From assembly GCA_023400985.1 (NCBI GenBank), contig JAEXEN010000034.1, forward strand, positions 14,657 through 78,656: 64,000 nt of DNA, written 5' to 3'. Positions 18,374-26,423 of this stretch are shown in pieces. Below the pieces are notes generated by a model that was not told the origin of the DNA, made no database searches, and saw only the letters and a program-made list of their open reading frames with translations. The DNA is from Bacillota bacterium. GTDB lineage: Bacteria; Bacillota; Clostridia; Christensenellales; CAG-138. A program made the translations under genes and the position numbers. The stretch's first letter is position 1, and every line of letters begins with the position of its first letter.

Positions 18374-19142
18374 CTTCGGCCACCAACCTTTTTATGGCGA
18401 AAACGGGGCCGTCTTTGCAGACATAGCCGTTTTTCTTCTCGCCGCTTTCTTCCCGCAGCTTGCAGGCGCAGCTTTTGCAAGCGCCCATGCCGCAGGCCAT
18501 GCGCTCTTCTACCGAGACATAGGCTTCAAAGCCGTGCGCATCGGCAAGCGCGTCCGTTTGACGCATCAGCCGCCGCGAACCGCACAGATAGGCCGCGTCA
18601 AACCGCAGGGAACGAAGGTCTTCTGCAAATAGGTCGGTAACCAGCTTATCGGGTCGCACCGTACAGGAAACGGGGATATTGAGCGCTTCGTAGATCGCCT
18701 TGTCGTACAGCTGATCGGGCGACGACGCGGAGAGGTAGGCATGCACAAGGATACCGCGCTCCAAAGCGCGCTCCGCGAGAAGCCTTAAGGGCGCCATGCC
18801 GATGCCGCGCCCGATGAGCGCGATCCGCTTTGTTCCGTCTTTCAGGGGGAAGCCGTTGCCGAGCGGCCCGAGCAGGTTTACTTTATCGCCCTGCCTGAGG
18901 TCCGCCATGATGCGCGTGCCCTTCCCTACGACCTTATATAAAAGTACGATCTCCTGCTCTGCGCTGTCCGCGCTGTTGATGCTGAAAGGGCGCATCAGAA
19001 AAGGGTCGTGTCCCTCCCAGCATTTGAGCATTACAAACTGCCCGGGGGTTACCGTCGCGGCGACGTTTTCCGCATGCAGGCGCATACGGAAAACATCCTC
19101 CGCAACTTTTTGATTATCGAGGACAAAGCCTTGTTGCAGCAT
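18366..19142 (-). CDS. pyrK: Dihydroorotate dehydrogenase B, electron transfer subunit
   Basis: 258 residues of ferredoxin-reductase fold. FAD-binding part: PGQFVMLKC and LMRPFSINS. Nucleotide-binding part: LIGRGIGMAPLRLL. C-terminal [2Fe-2S] site: CGMGACKSCACKL followed by YVCKDGPVF, giving the expected four cysteines. It passes electrons between NAD(H) and the FMN of PyrD. I start at 19142, where AAAGGA lies upstream and the conserved region begins; the open frame further upstream overlaps pyrB and is a shadow. It is 44 bp after pyrB in the same operon. Confidence 0.92.
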   Translation of the reverse strand: MLQQGFVLDNQKVAEDVFRMRLHAENVAATVTPGQFVMLKCWEGHDPFLMRPFSINSADSAEQEIVLLYKVVGKGTRIMADLRQGDKVNLLGPLGNGFPLKDGTKRIALIGRGIGMAPLRLLAERALERGILVHAYLSASSPDQLYDKAIYEALNIPVSCTVRPDKLVTDLFAEDLRSLRFDAAYLCGSRRLMRQTDALADAHGFEAYVSVEERMACGMGACKSCACKLREESGEKKNGYVCKDGPVFAIKRLVAEDV

Positions 19143-19186
19143 TTCAAAAAGTCCTTTACAACTGATATGGCGGCGTACGCTTTTAC

Positions 19187-20122
19187 TTACGCGCGGCCGG
19201 TAACGAGCCCTAAAAGCGCCATGCGCAGATACATGCCGTTGTGTGCCTGACGGAAGTACGCGGCGCCCTCGTAGCTGTCCACATCCGTTGCGATCTCGTC
19301 CACGCGCGGCAGGGGGTGCAAAATGGTGATATCTTTTTTTGCGCAGGTGAGAAGCTCGCGGTTGACGATGTAGGAGCCCTTGCATTTTTCGTATTCCGCC
19401 TCATCCTCGAAACGTTCACGCTGTACGCGCGTTACGTAGACGATGTCGCTTTGCGAAAGCGCCGCGCGCACGTCGCCGGTTTCGGTGATGTCGGCACCGC
19501 GCGCCCTGAGATCCTCCGTGATCTCCGCGGGCATTTTAAGCGTGTCGGGGGAGGCAAAAATCATCTTGTTGCCGAGCTGCTGCATGAAATAACCCAAAGA
19601 ATGTACCGTGCGGCCATACTTGAGATCCCCCAGGAACGTAACGGTCTGCCCGCCGATGTGCCCTTTTTCCTTGCGGATGGTGTATATGTCAAGAAGCGCC
19701 TGCGTGGGGTGCTGGCCCGCGCCGTCGCCGCCGTTAATGACCGGCGAAACGGCCATTTCCGCAGCGATCGCGGCCGAACCTTTCATCGGGTGACGCATGA
19801 CGATAACGTCGACGTAACCGTCCACGGTGCGGATGGTGTCTTCCATCGTTTCGCCCTTCGCCTGCGAAGATGCGCGGGCGTCCGCCATGGAAATATATTT
19901 TGCACCCGTGCGGTTGATGGCTGCTTCAAACGAAAGGCGGGTGCGCGTGCTGGGTTCAAAAAACAGCGTCGCCACGACCATACCTTCCAAATCGCGGATG
20001 ACTTCGCCTTCCTTAGCACGCTTTTCATACTGCGCGGCGGTGTTCATAATGAGGTTGAGATCCTGGTTGGTAAACTGGTAGCCGCTTAGAATATCGCGGC
20101 CCTTGAAGCTAAGTTCGGGCAT
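19187..20122 (-). CDS. pyrB: Aspartate carbamoyltransferase catalytic chain (copy 1)
   Basis: 311 residues. The carbamoyl phosphate loop FFEPSTRTRLSFE, the intersubunit loop SSQAKGET with its lysine, MRHP, GQHPTQALLDIYT, LGDLKYGRTVHSL, YVTRVQRER and LHPLPRVDEI are all intact, so it should act on aspartate/N-carbamoylaspartate. About four in five residues are identical to the second copy at 34359-35285. No regulatory chain (pyrI) is adjacent. It sits between the Liv-type importer genes and pyrKD under a GntR regulator, an unusual place for a biosynthetic gene. AGGAGG precedes the ATG. Confidence 0.93.
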   Translation of the reverse strand: MPELSFKGRDILSGYQFTNQDLNLIMNTAAQYEKRAKEGEVIRDLEGMVVATLFFEPSTRTRLSFEAAINRTGAKYISMADARASSQAKGETMEDTIRTVDGYVDVIVMRHPMKGSAAIAAEMAVSPVINGGDGAGQHPTQALLDIYTIRKEKGHIGGQTVTFLGDLKYGRTVHSLGYFMQQLGNKMIFASPDTLKMPAEITEDLRARGADITETGDVRAALSQSDIVYVTRVQRERFEDEAEYEKCKGSYIVNRELLTCAKKDITILHPLPRVDEIATDVDSYEGAAYFRQAHNGMYLRMALLGLVTGRA

Positions 20123-20183
20123 GAATAGATCCTCCTTAAGTTAGTTGTTTACGCGGTTCGCTTTATGGCAAAGCCGCGGTATA

Positions 20184-20912
20184 TTACTGGCAGCCGTATA
20201 CCTTTTCGCCAAGGTAAGCCTTGCGCACCTCGTCGTTGCAAAGGAGGTTGCGGCCCGTATCCTCCATGACGATCTGCCCGTTTTTGAGCACATAGCCTCT
20301 GTCGGACACGGCAAGCGCCATTTTGGCGTTCTGCTCCACAAGCAGCACCGTAGTGCCTTCGGCACACACGCTTTTGAGAATGTCGAAAATGTTCTTTACG
20401 ACAAGCGGCGCAAGGCCGGTGGAGGGCTCGTCGAGCATCAAAAGCTTCGGTTTTGCCATAAGCGCCCGGGCGATGGCAAGCATCTGCAGCTCGCCGCCCG
20501 AAAGGGTTTTGCCCTGCTGCTTTTTGCGCTCCTCAAGCCTTGGGAAGAAGCGAAACATCCTTTGAAGGTTTTCGCGGAACTCCGCCTTGTTTTTCATCCT
20601 GAGGTATGCGCCCATCTCGAGGTTTTCGTACACCGTAAGGTCCGGGAAAATGCGTCTGCCCTCGGGTACGAGCGAGATGCCGTGCGCCACCACGTTTTCC
20701 GCGCTCAGCTTTGTGATATCCTCCTCCATGAATACGATGGAGCTTCCCTTATCCTTGGATAAAAGGCCCGAGATCGCTTTGAGCGTGGTGCTCTTTCCGG
20801 CGCCGTTCGCCCCGATAATGGATACGATTTCACCCTGATCAACGTGGATATCGATGCCGTGGAGCACCTCGATGTTGGAATAACTTACGTGAACGTTATG
20901 AAGCTGAAGCAT
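20184..20912 (-). CDS. livF: Branched-chain-type ABC importer ATPase (LivF-like)
   Basis: 242 residues. Walker A GANGAGKST, Q-loop region, signature LSGGELQML, Walker B LLMLDEPSTGLAP and the switch histidine region replaced by LLVEQN, which is typical of LivF. It starts at 20912 with AGGAGG 9 nt upstream and overlaps the livG end by 17 bases. It energises the importer encoded by the upstream genes. The pyr gene neighbours argue that the cargo may not be a branched-chain amino acid. Confidence 0.93.
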   Translation of the reverse strand: MLQLHNVHVSYSNIEVLHGIDIHVDQGEIVSIIGANGAGKSTTLKAISGLLSKDKGSSIVFMEEDITKLSAENVVAHGISLVPEGRRIFPDLTVYENLEMGAYLRMKNKAEFRENLQRMFRFFPRLEERKKQQGKTLSGGELQMLAIARALMAKPKLLMLDEPSTGLAPLVVKNIFDILKSVCAEGTTVLLVEQNAKMALAVSDRGYVLKNGQIVMEDTGRNLLCNDEVRKAYLGEKVYGCQ

Positions 20913-21678
20913 CGTCGCAATCCTCCTTGCCAAGGTATGCCTCAATGACGGCCTGGTCGAGCGCAACCTGCTCCGGTGTGCCGCAGGCGATGGTTTCGCC
21001 AAAATTCAACACCATGATCTTATCGGAAATGGACATAACGACGTCCATTTTGTGCTCGATAAGAACGACGCTGATCCCTCTGTCGCGGATCGCCACGATA
21101 CGCTTGGAAAGCTCGCCAAGATCCTGTGTGTTCAGGCCGCTGGCCGGTTCGTCGAGCAAGATCACTTCCGGCCTCGAAACGAGCGCGCGCACGATTTCAA
21201 GGTTTTTCTGCAGGCCGTAGGAAAGGCTGCCCGCGGGTTCATTGGCGTATTTCGCCAAGCCCATAAACTCGAGTACCTCCATGATCTCTTTGCGGCTCTG
21301 CTTTTCTTCTTTTGCCTTGCCGGGGAGGTTGAGCATGGCGCTGAGCGGGTCGCATTTCATGCGGCAGTGATGTCCCACGAGCGCATTGTCCATCACGCTC
21401 ATTTCCCGGAACAGGTTGATGTTCTGGAATGTGCGCGCGATGCCTATCTTTGTACGGCGGAACGGCTTCGTGTCGGTGATGTCCTGCCCTTTGAAAAACA
21501 CCCTGCCCTGCGTAGGCGTATAATAACCCGCGATGAGGTTGAAAAGGGTGGTTTTCCCGGCGCCGTTAGGCCCTATGATGGCCGTAATATCCCCCTGTCC
21601 GGCTTCAAAGTTTACGTTGCTGACCGCGCGGAGGCCGCCAAAGGTGATTCCTAAATTTTTGGTTTCCAGTATGTTCAT
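20896..21678 (-). CDS. livG: Branched-chain-type ABC importer ATPase (LivG-like)
   Basis: 260 residues. Walker A GPNGAGKTT, signature LSYGLQKNLEI (a LivG-type variant), Walker B ILLDEPASGLN and switch histidine in VLIEHKMDVV. It overlaps the livM stop by four bases (ATGA type) and the livF start by 17. It forms the ATPase pair with LivF. Confidence 0.93.
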   Translation of the reverse strand: MNILETKNLGITFGGLRAVSNVNFEAGQGDITAIIGPNGAGKTTLFNLIAGYYTPTQGRVFFKGQDITDTKPFRRTKIGIARTFQNINLFREMSVMDNALVGHHCRMKCDPLSAMLNLPGKAKEEKQSRKEIMEVLEFMGLAKYANEPAGSLSYGLQKNLEIVRALVSRPEVILLDEPASGLNTQDLGELSKRIVAIRDRGISVVLIEHKMDVVMSISDKIMVLNFGETIACGTPEQVALDQAVIEAYLGKEDCDDASAS

Positions 21679-22685
21679 GCCTCTGCCTCCCCTTTCTGCT
21701 CGCCCTCGTGTTTGGACTGCTTGCCGAAGGGAATATCGCCGCGAAGCTTGCCGTCGAGGCGCTCGATGAGGCCGCCGAGACCCTTTGGCGCAAAGATGAT
21801 GATCGCGACCACCGCCGCACCGTAAATGACGAGGCGTACGTTACCGAAGCTGCGCAAAAGCTCAGGCAGGATGGTGAGGGCCATACCGCCGAGGATGGAG
21901 CCTGGAATGCTGCCGATACCGCCCACCACCATCATGGCGAGTACTGCGGCCGATTCGCTGCCGGCAAAGGTTTCGGGCGAGACGAAATGCACTTCGTGCG
22001 CGTAAAGCGAGCCCGCGACGCCGGCGAAAAAGGCCGAAACCATAAATGCCATGAGCTTATAAAGCGTAATGTTCACGCCCATCGCCTCTGCCGCGATATC
22101 GTTTTCGCGGATGGCGAGCATGGCCCTGCCGGGGCGCGAGGCGATGAGGTTGCGGGTAAGCAAAATGGAAAGCACCAGCACGATGAGAACGATGTAAAAG
22201 TATGAATCGTAGCCTCGGAACGACATGCCGAGGATTTCCGGAGAGGGAATATTTTTCACACCCTTGGTGCCGCCCGTTAAGGACGTCCAGTTTACGATGA
22301 GTTGGTATACCACCTCGCCGAACGCAAGCGTGGCGACCGCAAAGTACATGCCTTTAAGGCGCATGGTGGGAAGGCCCAGCAGAAGGCTCGCAAGCGAGCT
22401 TACGACGCCGGCCGCGATCATCGCAATGCCGATGGGGATATTGAGCTGCGTCGTTAAGAGCGCGCTCGTGTACGCGCCGATGCCGTAAAAGGCGATGTGG
22501 CCCACCGACATCAGCCCTGTGCACCCGGAAAGCATGTTAAGGCTTAAGGTGAGCAGGGCAAACATCATGGCGAGGTTTGCGACATGCAGGATGTAATTGC
22601 TTTTGATGATCTGGGGCAGCAGAAGCGCCGCGATCAGTAGCACCCAAAGGCGCGTTTTCTTATAGATTTTCTGAAATACTGCCAC
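21675..22685 (-). CDS. livM: Branched-chain-type ABC importer permease (LivM-like)
   Basis: 336 residues, about ten membrane segments. It shows the family pattern NMLSGCTGLMSVGHIAFYGIGAY and, further on, the ENDIAAEAMGVN loop that contacts the ATPases. It starts with GTG at 22685, four bases after the livH stop. It ends with a charged cytoplasmic tail. Confidence 0.92.
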   Translation of the reverse strand: MAVFQKIYKKTRLWVLLIAALLLPQIIKSNYILHVANLAMMFALLTLSLNMLSGCTGLMSVGHIAFYGIGAYTSALLTTQLNIPIGIAMIAAGVVSSLASLLLGLPTMRLKGMYFAVATLAFGEVVYQLIVNWTSLTGGTKGVKNIPSPEILGMSFRGYDSYFYIVLIVLVLSILLTRNLIASRPGRAMLAIRENDIAAEAMGVNITLYKLMAFMVSAFFAGVAGSLYAHEVHFVSPETFAGSESAAVLAMMVVGGIGSIPGSILGGMALTILPELLRSFGNVRLVIYGAAVVAIIIFAPKGLGGLIERLDGKLRGDIPFGKQSKHEGEQKGEAEA

Positions 22686-22689
22686 GCCG

Positions 22690-23562
22690 CTACACCTTCC
22701 TTATCTCTTTTTTGCCCATGATGCCGGTCGGCTTGAAAATGAGCACGAGGAACAGCACGAGGAACGCGATGGCGGACTGCCATGCCGAGGAAAGGAAACC
22801 CGCGCCGAGCGCTTCGAGCACGCCCAGCGAAATGCCGCCGATCATGGAGCCGCTGTTGGAGGAGATGCCGCCAAGCAGCGCGCTCGCGAAGCCCTTGTTG
22901 CCCATGGAGGTTCCGAGCGTCGCGATGACAAAATAAACCGGCGCGATCAGCATGCCCGCAAAACCGCCGATGGCCGATGCCATAACGAACGTAAGGGACA
23001 TGCTTCTTTTCACATTGATGCCCATCAGACGAGCGGCCTCGCGATCCTGCGCGGTGGCGCGCATCGCCTTCCCCATACGCGTATTCTTGAGGAATACCGT
23101 AAGGAGTATCACAAGCAAAAAGCCGATCCCCATGTTGATGAGATTCTGCGGTACGAGCGTAAGATCGCCTATCTTAAAGGGATTATCGCCGAAAACGCTC
23201 GGGAAGGGGAACGGGTCTGCGCCGAAGATGACGCGGATGAGGTTGCGCAGGAAAATGCCTACGCCGATGGTGGCGATCAGCCTCCGCTGGTTGCTCGCGG
23301 AAATGAGAGGACGAAACGCCGCAAGCTCTACGAAATACCCTACGATGATGCAGATGAGGATGGCTGCGGGAAATGCCAGTATAAGCGGCAGACCCAACAA
23401 GTTATGCGTGATCAGGATGGCGAACGCCCCGATCATCACCATGTCGCCCTGTGCAAAATTCAACACGCCCCAGGCGTTATAAATCAGCACATAGCCTATA
23501 GCGATCAATCCGTAAAGGCTGCCCATCGAGATACCCTGTATCAACTGCTGCAGGAAAAACAC
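22690..23562 (-). CDS. livH: Branched-chain-type ABC importer permease (LivH-like)
   Basis: 290 residues and about eight membrane segments. GSLYGLIAIGYVLIYNAWGV and NFAQGDMVMIGAF are typical LivH openings, and AQDREAARLMGINV is the ATPase-contact loop. It starts with GTG at 23562 behind GGGGGAG. A long hairpin separates it from livJ upstream. Confidence 0.92.
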   Translation of the reverse strand: MFFLQQLIQGISMGSLYGLIAIGYVLIYNAWGVLNFAQGDMVMIGAFAILITHNLLGLPLILAFPAAILICIIVGYFVELAAFRPLISASNQRRLIATIGVGIFLRNLIRVIFGADPFPFPSVFGDNPFKIGDLTLVPQNLINMGIGFLLVILLTVFLKNTRMGKAMRATAQDREAARLMGINVKRSMSLTFVMASAIGGFAGMLIAPVYFVIATLGTSMGNKGFASALLGGISSNSGSMIGGISLGVLEALGAGFLSSAWQSAIAFLVLFLVLIFKPTGIMGKKEIRKV

Positions 23563-23651
23563 GGATGTACTCCCCCTTATCTATGAATGGAACAGAACCA
23601 TATAAAAAGGCTCCCCCTGGAAGACAAAGCACCTAAAAGAAAACCGGTGAA

Positions 23652-23693
23652 GCGGCGCAGGAAAACGGGTCGCCCCGTCTTCCTGTATGCCGC
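23652..23693 (-). promoter_or_regulatory. Intercistronic hairpin between livJ and livH
   Basis: GCGGC/GCCGC, AGGAA/TTCCT and ACGGG/CCCGT pair to form one interrupted stem of about 15 bp. Hairpins at this place commonly protect the binding-protein message or lower expression of the permease genes. The second importer in this window has a hairpin at the equivalent site (47477-47507). Confidence 0.6.
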
Positions 23694-23705
23694 AATTGTT
23701 TAAGC

Positions 23706-24938
23706 TCAGTTTGTGCCGGTGGTGACAAGCTCGTACTGGTTGTCGCCGGTGAGGCGTACCATGAGGATCTTGTCGCGAACGGCGTCGCCGTTAGGCGCCA
23801 TGGTGATGGTACCGGTAGCAAGCTCCATGTCCTTTACTGCGAGAATACCTTCCATGATCTTAGCCGGATCGAGATCGGGACCGGCGTATTTGAGTCCTTC
23901 CGCCATGATCATCATGGAGTCATAGGACATCGCGTTGTTCGAGTCGGGGAGCTTGCCGTATTCGGCTTCAAACGCGTCGATAAACGCCGCAGCGGCAGGC
24001 GTCGCCTGCGTCTTGTCCGCAAAGAACGTCTGCGAGTTGATAACGCCGACCACAGACTCTCCTCCAAGCTCGTAGAGCTTCGCGTTGGTCAGACCACCGC
24101 CGCCCAGAAGCTGCACGTCGATGCCCATTTGCCTTGCCTGCTTAGCAATGAGGGCGCCCTGTTGGTACATGGTCCACATGATAAGCGCGTCGCAATCCGC
24201 TTTCTGCACGTTGAGAAGCTGCGGCGTAACATCGGCCGCGTTTGCGTCAAACGCTTCGTTGGCGACAAGCTCCATGCCGTATTTGGCAAGCTCGTCCACG
24301 ATCACTTCCATAGCGCCGGTGCCGTAGTCGTCGGACTGATAGAGGCAGGCGACGCGCTTGGCTCCGAGGTCCTCAACCGCGTACTTGACGATAGCGCCGG
24401 CCTGCAGCAGGTCGGAAGCCTGTACGCGCGCGATCCAGGGATTGCCGAGGTTGGTGATGGCGGCGCCGGAGGAGATGGGGGTAATGTGCGGAATGCCGGC
24501 ATCGCGGCTGACTTCCATGCTCGCAAGCGTGCAGGAGCTGTTGACGGTGCCGATGACGCCCACGACATTATCGCTGTAGATCAGCTTGTTCACCGCGGAA
24601 ACGGCGGTCGCGGGATCCTGCGCGTCGTCTTCCACCACAAGCTCGACCGGCCTGCCGTTGATGCCGCCGGCTTCGTTGATCTGCTTCGCGGCAAGCTTAA
24701 CGCCATCTACGAGCGTCGCGCCGACCATGGCGGAGTTGCCCGAAAGGGGGCCGTAAACGCCGATGAGGATCGGTTCGCCTGTGGCTTCACCGACCGGGGC
24801 TGCGGTTTCCGCAGTTCCGGCGGCGTCCGTCTGTACGGGAGCGCTTTCATCAGGGACATTCGGTTCCTGCGTGGGGGCGCAGGCAGCCAAAGCCAGCGTC
24901 ATGAGAAGAACAAGGGTTACAGCCAGGATCTTTTTCAT
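23706..24938 (-). CDS. livJ: Liv-type ABC importer substrate-binding lipoprotein
   Basis: 410 residues. The lipoprotein signal is MKKILAVTLVLLMTLALAAC with the lipobox cysteine at residue 20, followed by an acidic, proline-rich linker. The type I periplasmic binding fold begins at ILIGVYGPLSGNSAMVG, typical of the LivJ/AmiC/urea-binding group. The start at 24938 has GGGAGG 7 nt upstream; a longer frame to 25121 crosses the operator repeats and is rejected. It binds the cargo of the following LivHMGF proteins. Genomic context suggests a ureide or pyrimidine-derived acid, but the sequence alone does not show it. Confidence 0.92.
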   Translation of the reverse strand: MKKILAVTLVLLMTLALAACAPTQEPNVPDESAPVQTDAAGTAETAAPVGEATGEPILIGVYGPLSGNSAMVGATLVDGVKLAAKQINEAGGINGRPVELVVEDDAQDPATAVSAVNKLIYSDNVVGVIGTVNSSCTLASMEVSRDAGIPHITPISSGAAITNLGNPWIARVQASDLLQAGAIVKYAVEDLGAKRVACLYQSDDYGTGAMEVIVDELAKYGMELVANEAFDANAADVTPQLLNVQKADCDALIMWTMYQQGALIAKQARQMGIDVQLLGGGGLTNAKLYELGGESVVGVINSQTFFADKTQATPAAAAFIDAFEAEYGKLPDSNNAMSYDSMMIMAEGLKYAGPDLDPAKIMEGILAVKDMELATGTITMAPNGDAVRDKILMVRLTGDNQYELVTTGTN

Positions 24939-25029
24939 TGTTTTTCCTCCCAAATTATTTAGTTTCCAAGGGAAATCGTAAAGGCGGCATACGGCTATGC
25001 GCCGGTTGAACAAAGGAAGGGTCCAGAAG

Positions 25030-25063
25030 GTATACTGTATACAACATAAAGTATACTGTATAC
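25030..25063. promoter_or_regulatory. Paired GntR operators upstream of livJ
   Basis: GTATACTGTATAC occurs perfectly at 25030-25042 and again at 25051-25063. Each is a symmetric site (GTATAC-T-GTATAC), and the centres are 21 bp apart, two helical turns, so two dimers would bind on one face. TNGTATACNA-like sites are usual for FadR/FCD-type GntR regulators. They lie 92 bp before the livJ start and 143 bp after the gntR stop. Confidence 0.8.
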
Positions 25064-25205
25064 AGTCTACGGCGGGGAAGGAGAGTCGCACCCGGTTTCG
25101 GGCGCGTTGCGTGGGATTCACTTATGGGTTTGATGGAGCAAAAGTTCCGCTTTGGCTTAGGACCGGAGCGGGAACAAGAAAGGCGGGGTGTACGCTTAAG
25201 CGCAG

Positions 25206-25931
25206 CTAGGGCTGCTTTCGTCGGATGCTTTTGATGCTTGTGATACAGGCGGATTTGGAATGCTCAAGGTGTTCTCTGAGCGCCTTTTCAAAAGCGGCGG
25301 CATCCCTGTCTTTGAGGGCTTTCCAGAGATTGGCATGCTCGTTTACGGCCTCGTACTGCCTCCGGCGGGTAGGTACCGCGGTTTCGCGGATGTGCGCGGT
25401 GTCGATGTCGGCATAGGAGCCGGCAAACGAGGTGATCGGATTGTAGTTTTCCATTTCGAGCAAAAGCCGTATGAGGACCGGTTTTTTTGAGCTTTTGACC
25501 AAAAGGAGGTTGAAGCGGTCGTGGTTGTGGAAAAACGTCGCAAGGTCGTTGCTTTCAAGCGCCTTGTAACAGCGCTCAAAGCATTCGTGCATCTCTTCGA
25601 GCTCTTCGTCGGTAACGTTCTCAACCGTGGGTTCCACGCTGTAAAGCTGAAGCAGCTCACGGATGGAGAACACCTGATCCACCTCGTCCTCCGTTAAATA
25701 ACCGCGCGCGGTGGCTCCCTTTTTCGGCGAATACAACACAAGCCCGTCGCGTTCGAGCATCCTGAGCGCCTCGCGTACGGGTGTGCGGCTTATGCCGAAC
25801 ACCTGCGCGTAAGCGGTTTCCACAATGCGCTCGTTGGGCTTAATATCGCCGGAAAGAATTGCATCACGAAGCTGGATGTAAACGCGCTCACGGTCGGATT
25901 TTTCGGGGCTGATCGGTTGAACGTTGGGCAT
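25206..25931 (-). CDS. GntR-family regulator, FCD (FadR) subfamily
   Basis: 241 residues. The N-terminal winged helix is RDAILSGDIKPNERIVET then FGISRTPVREALRMLERDGL. The C-terminal all-helical FCD ligand domain has DRFNLLL, HIRETAV and EHANLWKALKDRDAAAFEKA, with the metal-binding Asp/His residues usual for sensing carboxylic acids. AAAGGAGAAT precedes the ATG. It is first in the minus-strand cluster, with matching operators upstream of itself (26018) and of livJ (25030, 25051), so it probably controls itself and the importer-pyrBKD operon. Confidence 0.92.
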   Translation of the reverse strand: MPNVQPISPEKSDRERVYIQLRDAILSGDIKPNERIVETAYAQVFGISRTPVREALRMLERDGLVLYSPKKGATARGYLTEDEVDQVFSIRELLQLYSVEPTVENVTDEELEEMHECFERCYKALESNDLATFFHNHDRFNLLLVKSSKKPVLIRLLLEMENYNPITSFAGSYADIDTAHIRETAVPTRRRQYEAVNEHANLWKALKDRDAAAFEKALREHLEHSKSACITSIKSIRRKQP

Positions 25932-26017
25932 GCTGGACGAATTCTCCTTTTTAAGCCGAATCGAGAGGTGAAAACTGAGGCTTAGCGAGAAAGATGCACC
26001 TACTGTGTTGAAATACG

Positions 26018-26078
26018 GTATCCTGTATACAATCTGTGAAATTTAATAAAATATACCACATGTTTTTCTTTGATGCAA
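26018..26078 (-). promoter_or_regulatory. gntR promoter with overlapping autoregulatory operator
   Basis: On the minus strand TTGCAT (26073-26078), a 17-bp spacer and TATATT (26050-26055) form a good sigma-A promoter. GTATCCTGTATAC at 26018-26030 matches 12 of 13 positions of the livJ operators and lies about 13-25 bp past the predicted start of transcription, well placed for repression. Confidence 0.65.
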
Positions 26079-26136
26079 GAGTTTTATTTTGGAACGCATC
26101 CCGTCGCTTGACCGCAAACGATATTTGTAAAATTTA

Positions 26137-26190
26137 TTGATTTACCGATATTTCTGCGGTATAGTTTAAAAGGTTGGATACATGGTATCC
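26137..26190 (+). promoter_or_regulatory. Promoter of the Mg2+-ATPase gene with an inverted repeat at the start site
   Basis: TTGATT (26137-26142), a 17-bp spacer and TATAGT (26160-26165). GGATAC-ATG-GTATCC at 26176-26190 is a perfect 6-bp inverted repeat starting a few bases after the predicted start site. Its arms resemble the GntR sites but the centre is 3 bp rather than 1, so it may bind another regulator. Confidence 0.5.
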
Positions 26191-26217
26191 TTCAATTTAA
26201 AAAAAGGGAGTGAAACA

Positions 26218-26328
26218 ATGGATGACCAACCACGAAGTCGGATAAGCGGCTTCAATCCCTTCGTTGGAAGTATTGACCAATCGGCCGGCCTTTCTTGCGG
26301 GCAATTGTCCATTGTGCACTTGTGCTGA
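26218..26328 (+). CDS. Possible 36-residue leader peptide ahead of the Mg2+-ATPase
   Basis: ATG at 26218 follows GGGAG at good spacing and opens a 36-codon frame ending in TGA 27 bp before an intrinsic terminator. The peptide starts MDDQPRSRISGFNPF and ends SIVHLC, with two prolines. It does not match the MgtL peptide. Its position between promoter and attenuator suggests translation-coupled control, but expression is unproven. Confidence 0.35.
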   Translation: MDDQPRSRISGFNPFVGSIDQSAGLSCGQLSIVHLC

Positions 26329-26354
26329 TGGGCTAGTTTGCCGATGCGTATCGA

Positions 26355-26378
26355 GCCGTCCGTTGGGGCGGCTTTTTT
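26355..26378 (+). terminator. Attenuator-like terminator in the Mg2+-ATPase leader
   Basis: GCCGTCC, a GTT loop and GGGCGGC form a 7-bp GC-rich stem with one G-T pair, followed by six T residues. It lies between the promoter and the ATPase start, so transcription must read through it. No M-box consensus could be recognised upstream. Confidence 0.65.
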
Positions 26379-26423
26379 GTTGTCTTATATGCTTTCACCG
26401 GGGGAACCTTAAAGAAGAAAGGG

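Noticed and set aside
26172..26423. M-box Mg2+ riboswitch in the mgtA leader
   Set aside because: I could not match the conserved M-box core by eye. A covariance search would settle it.
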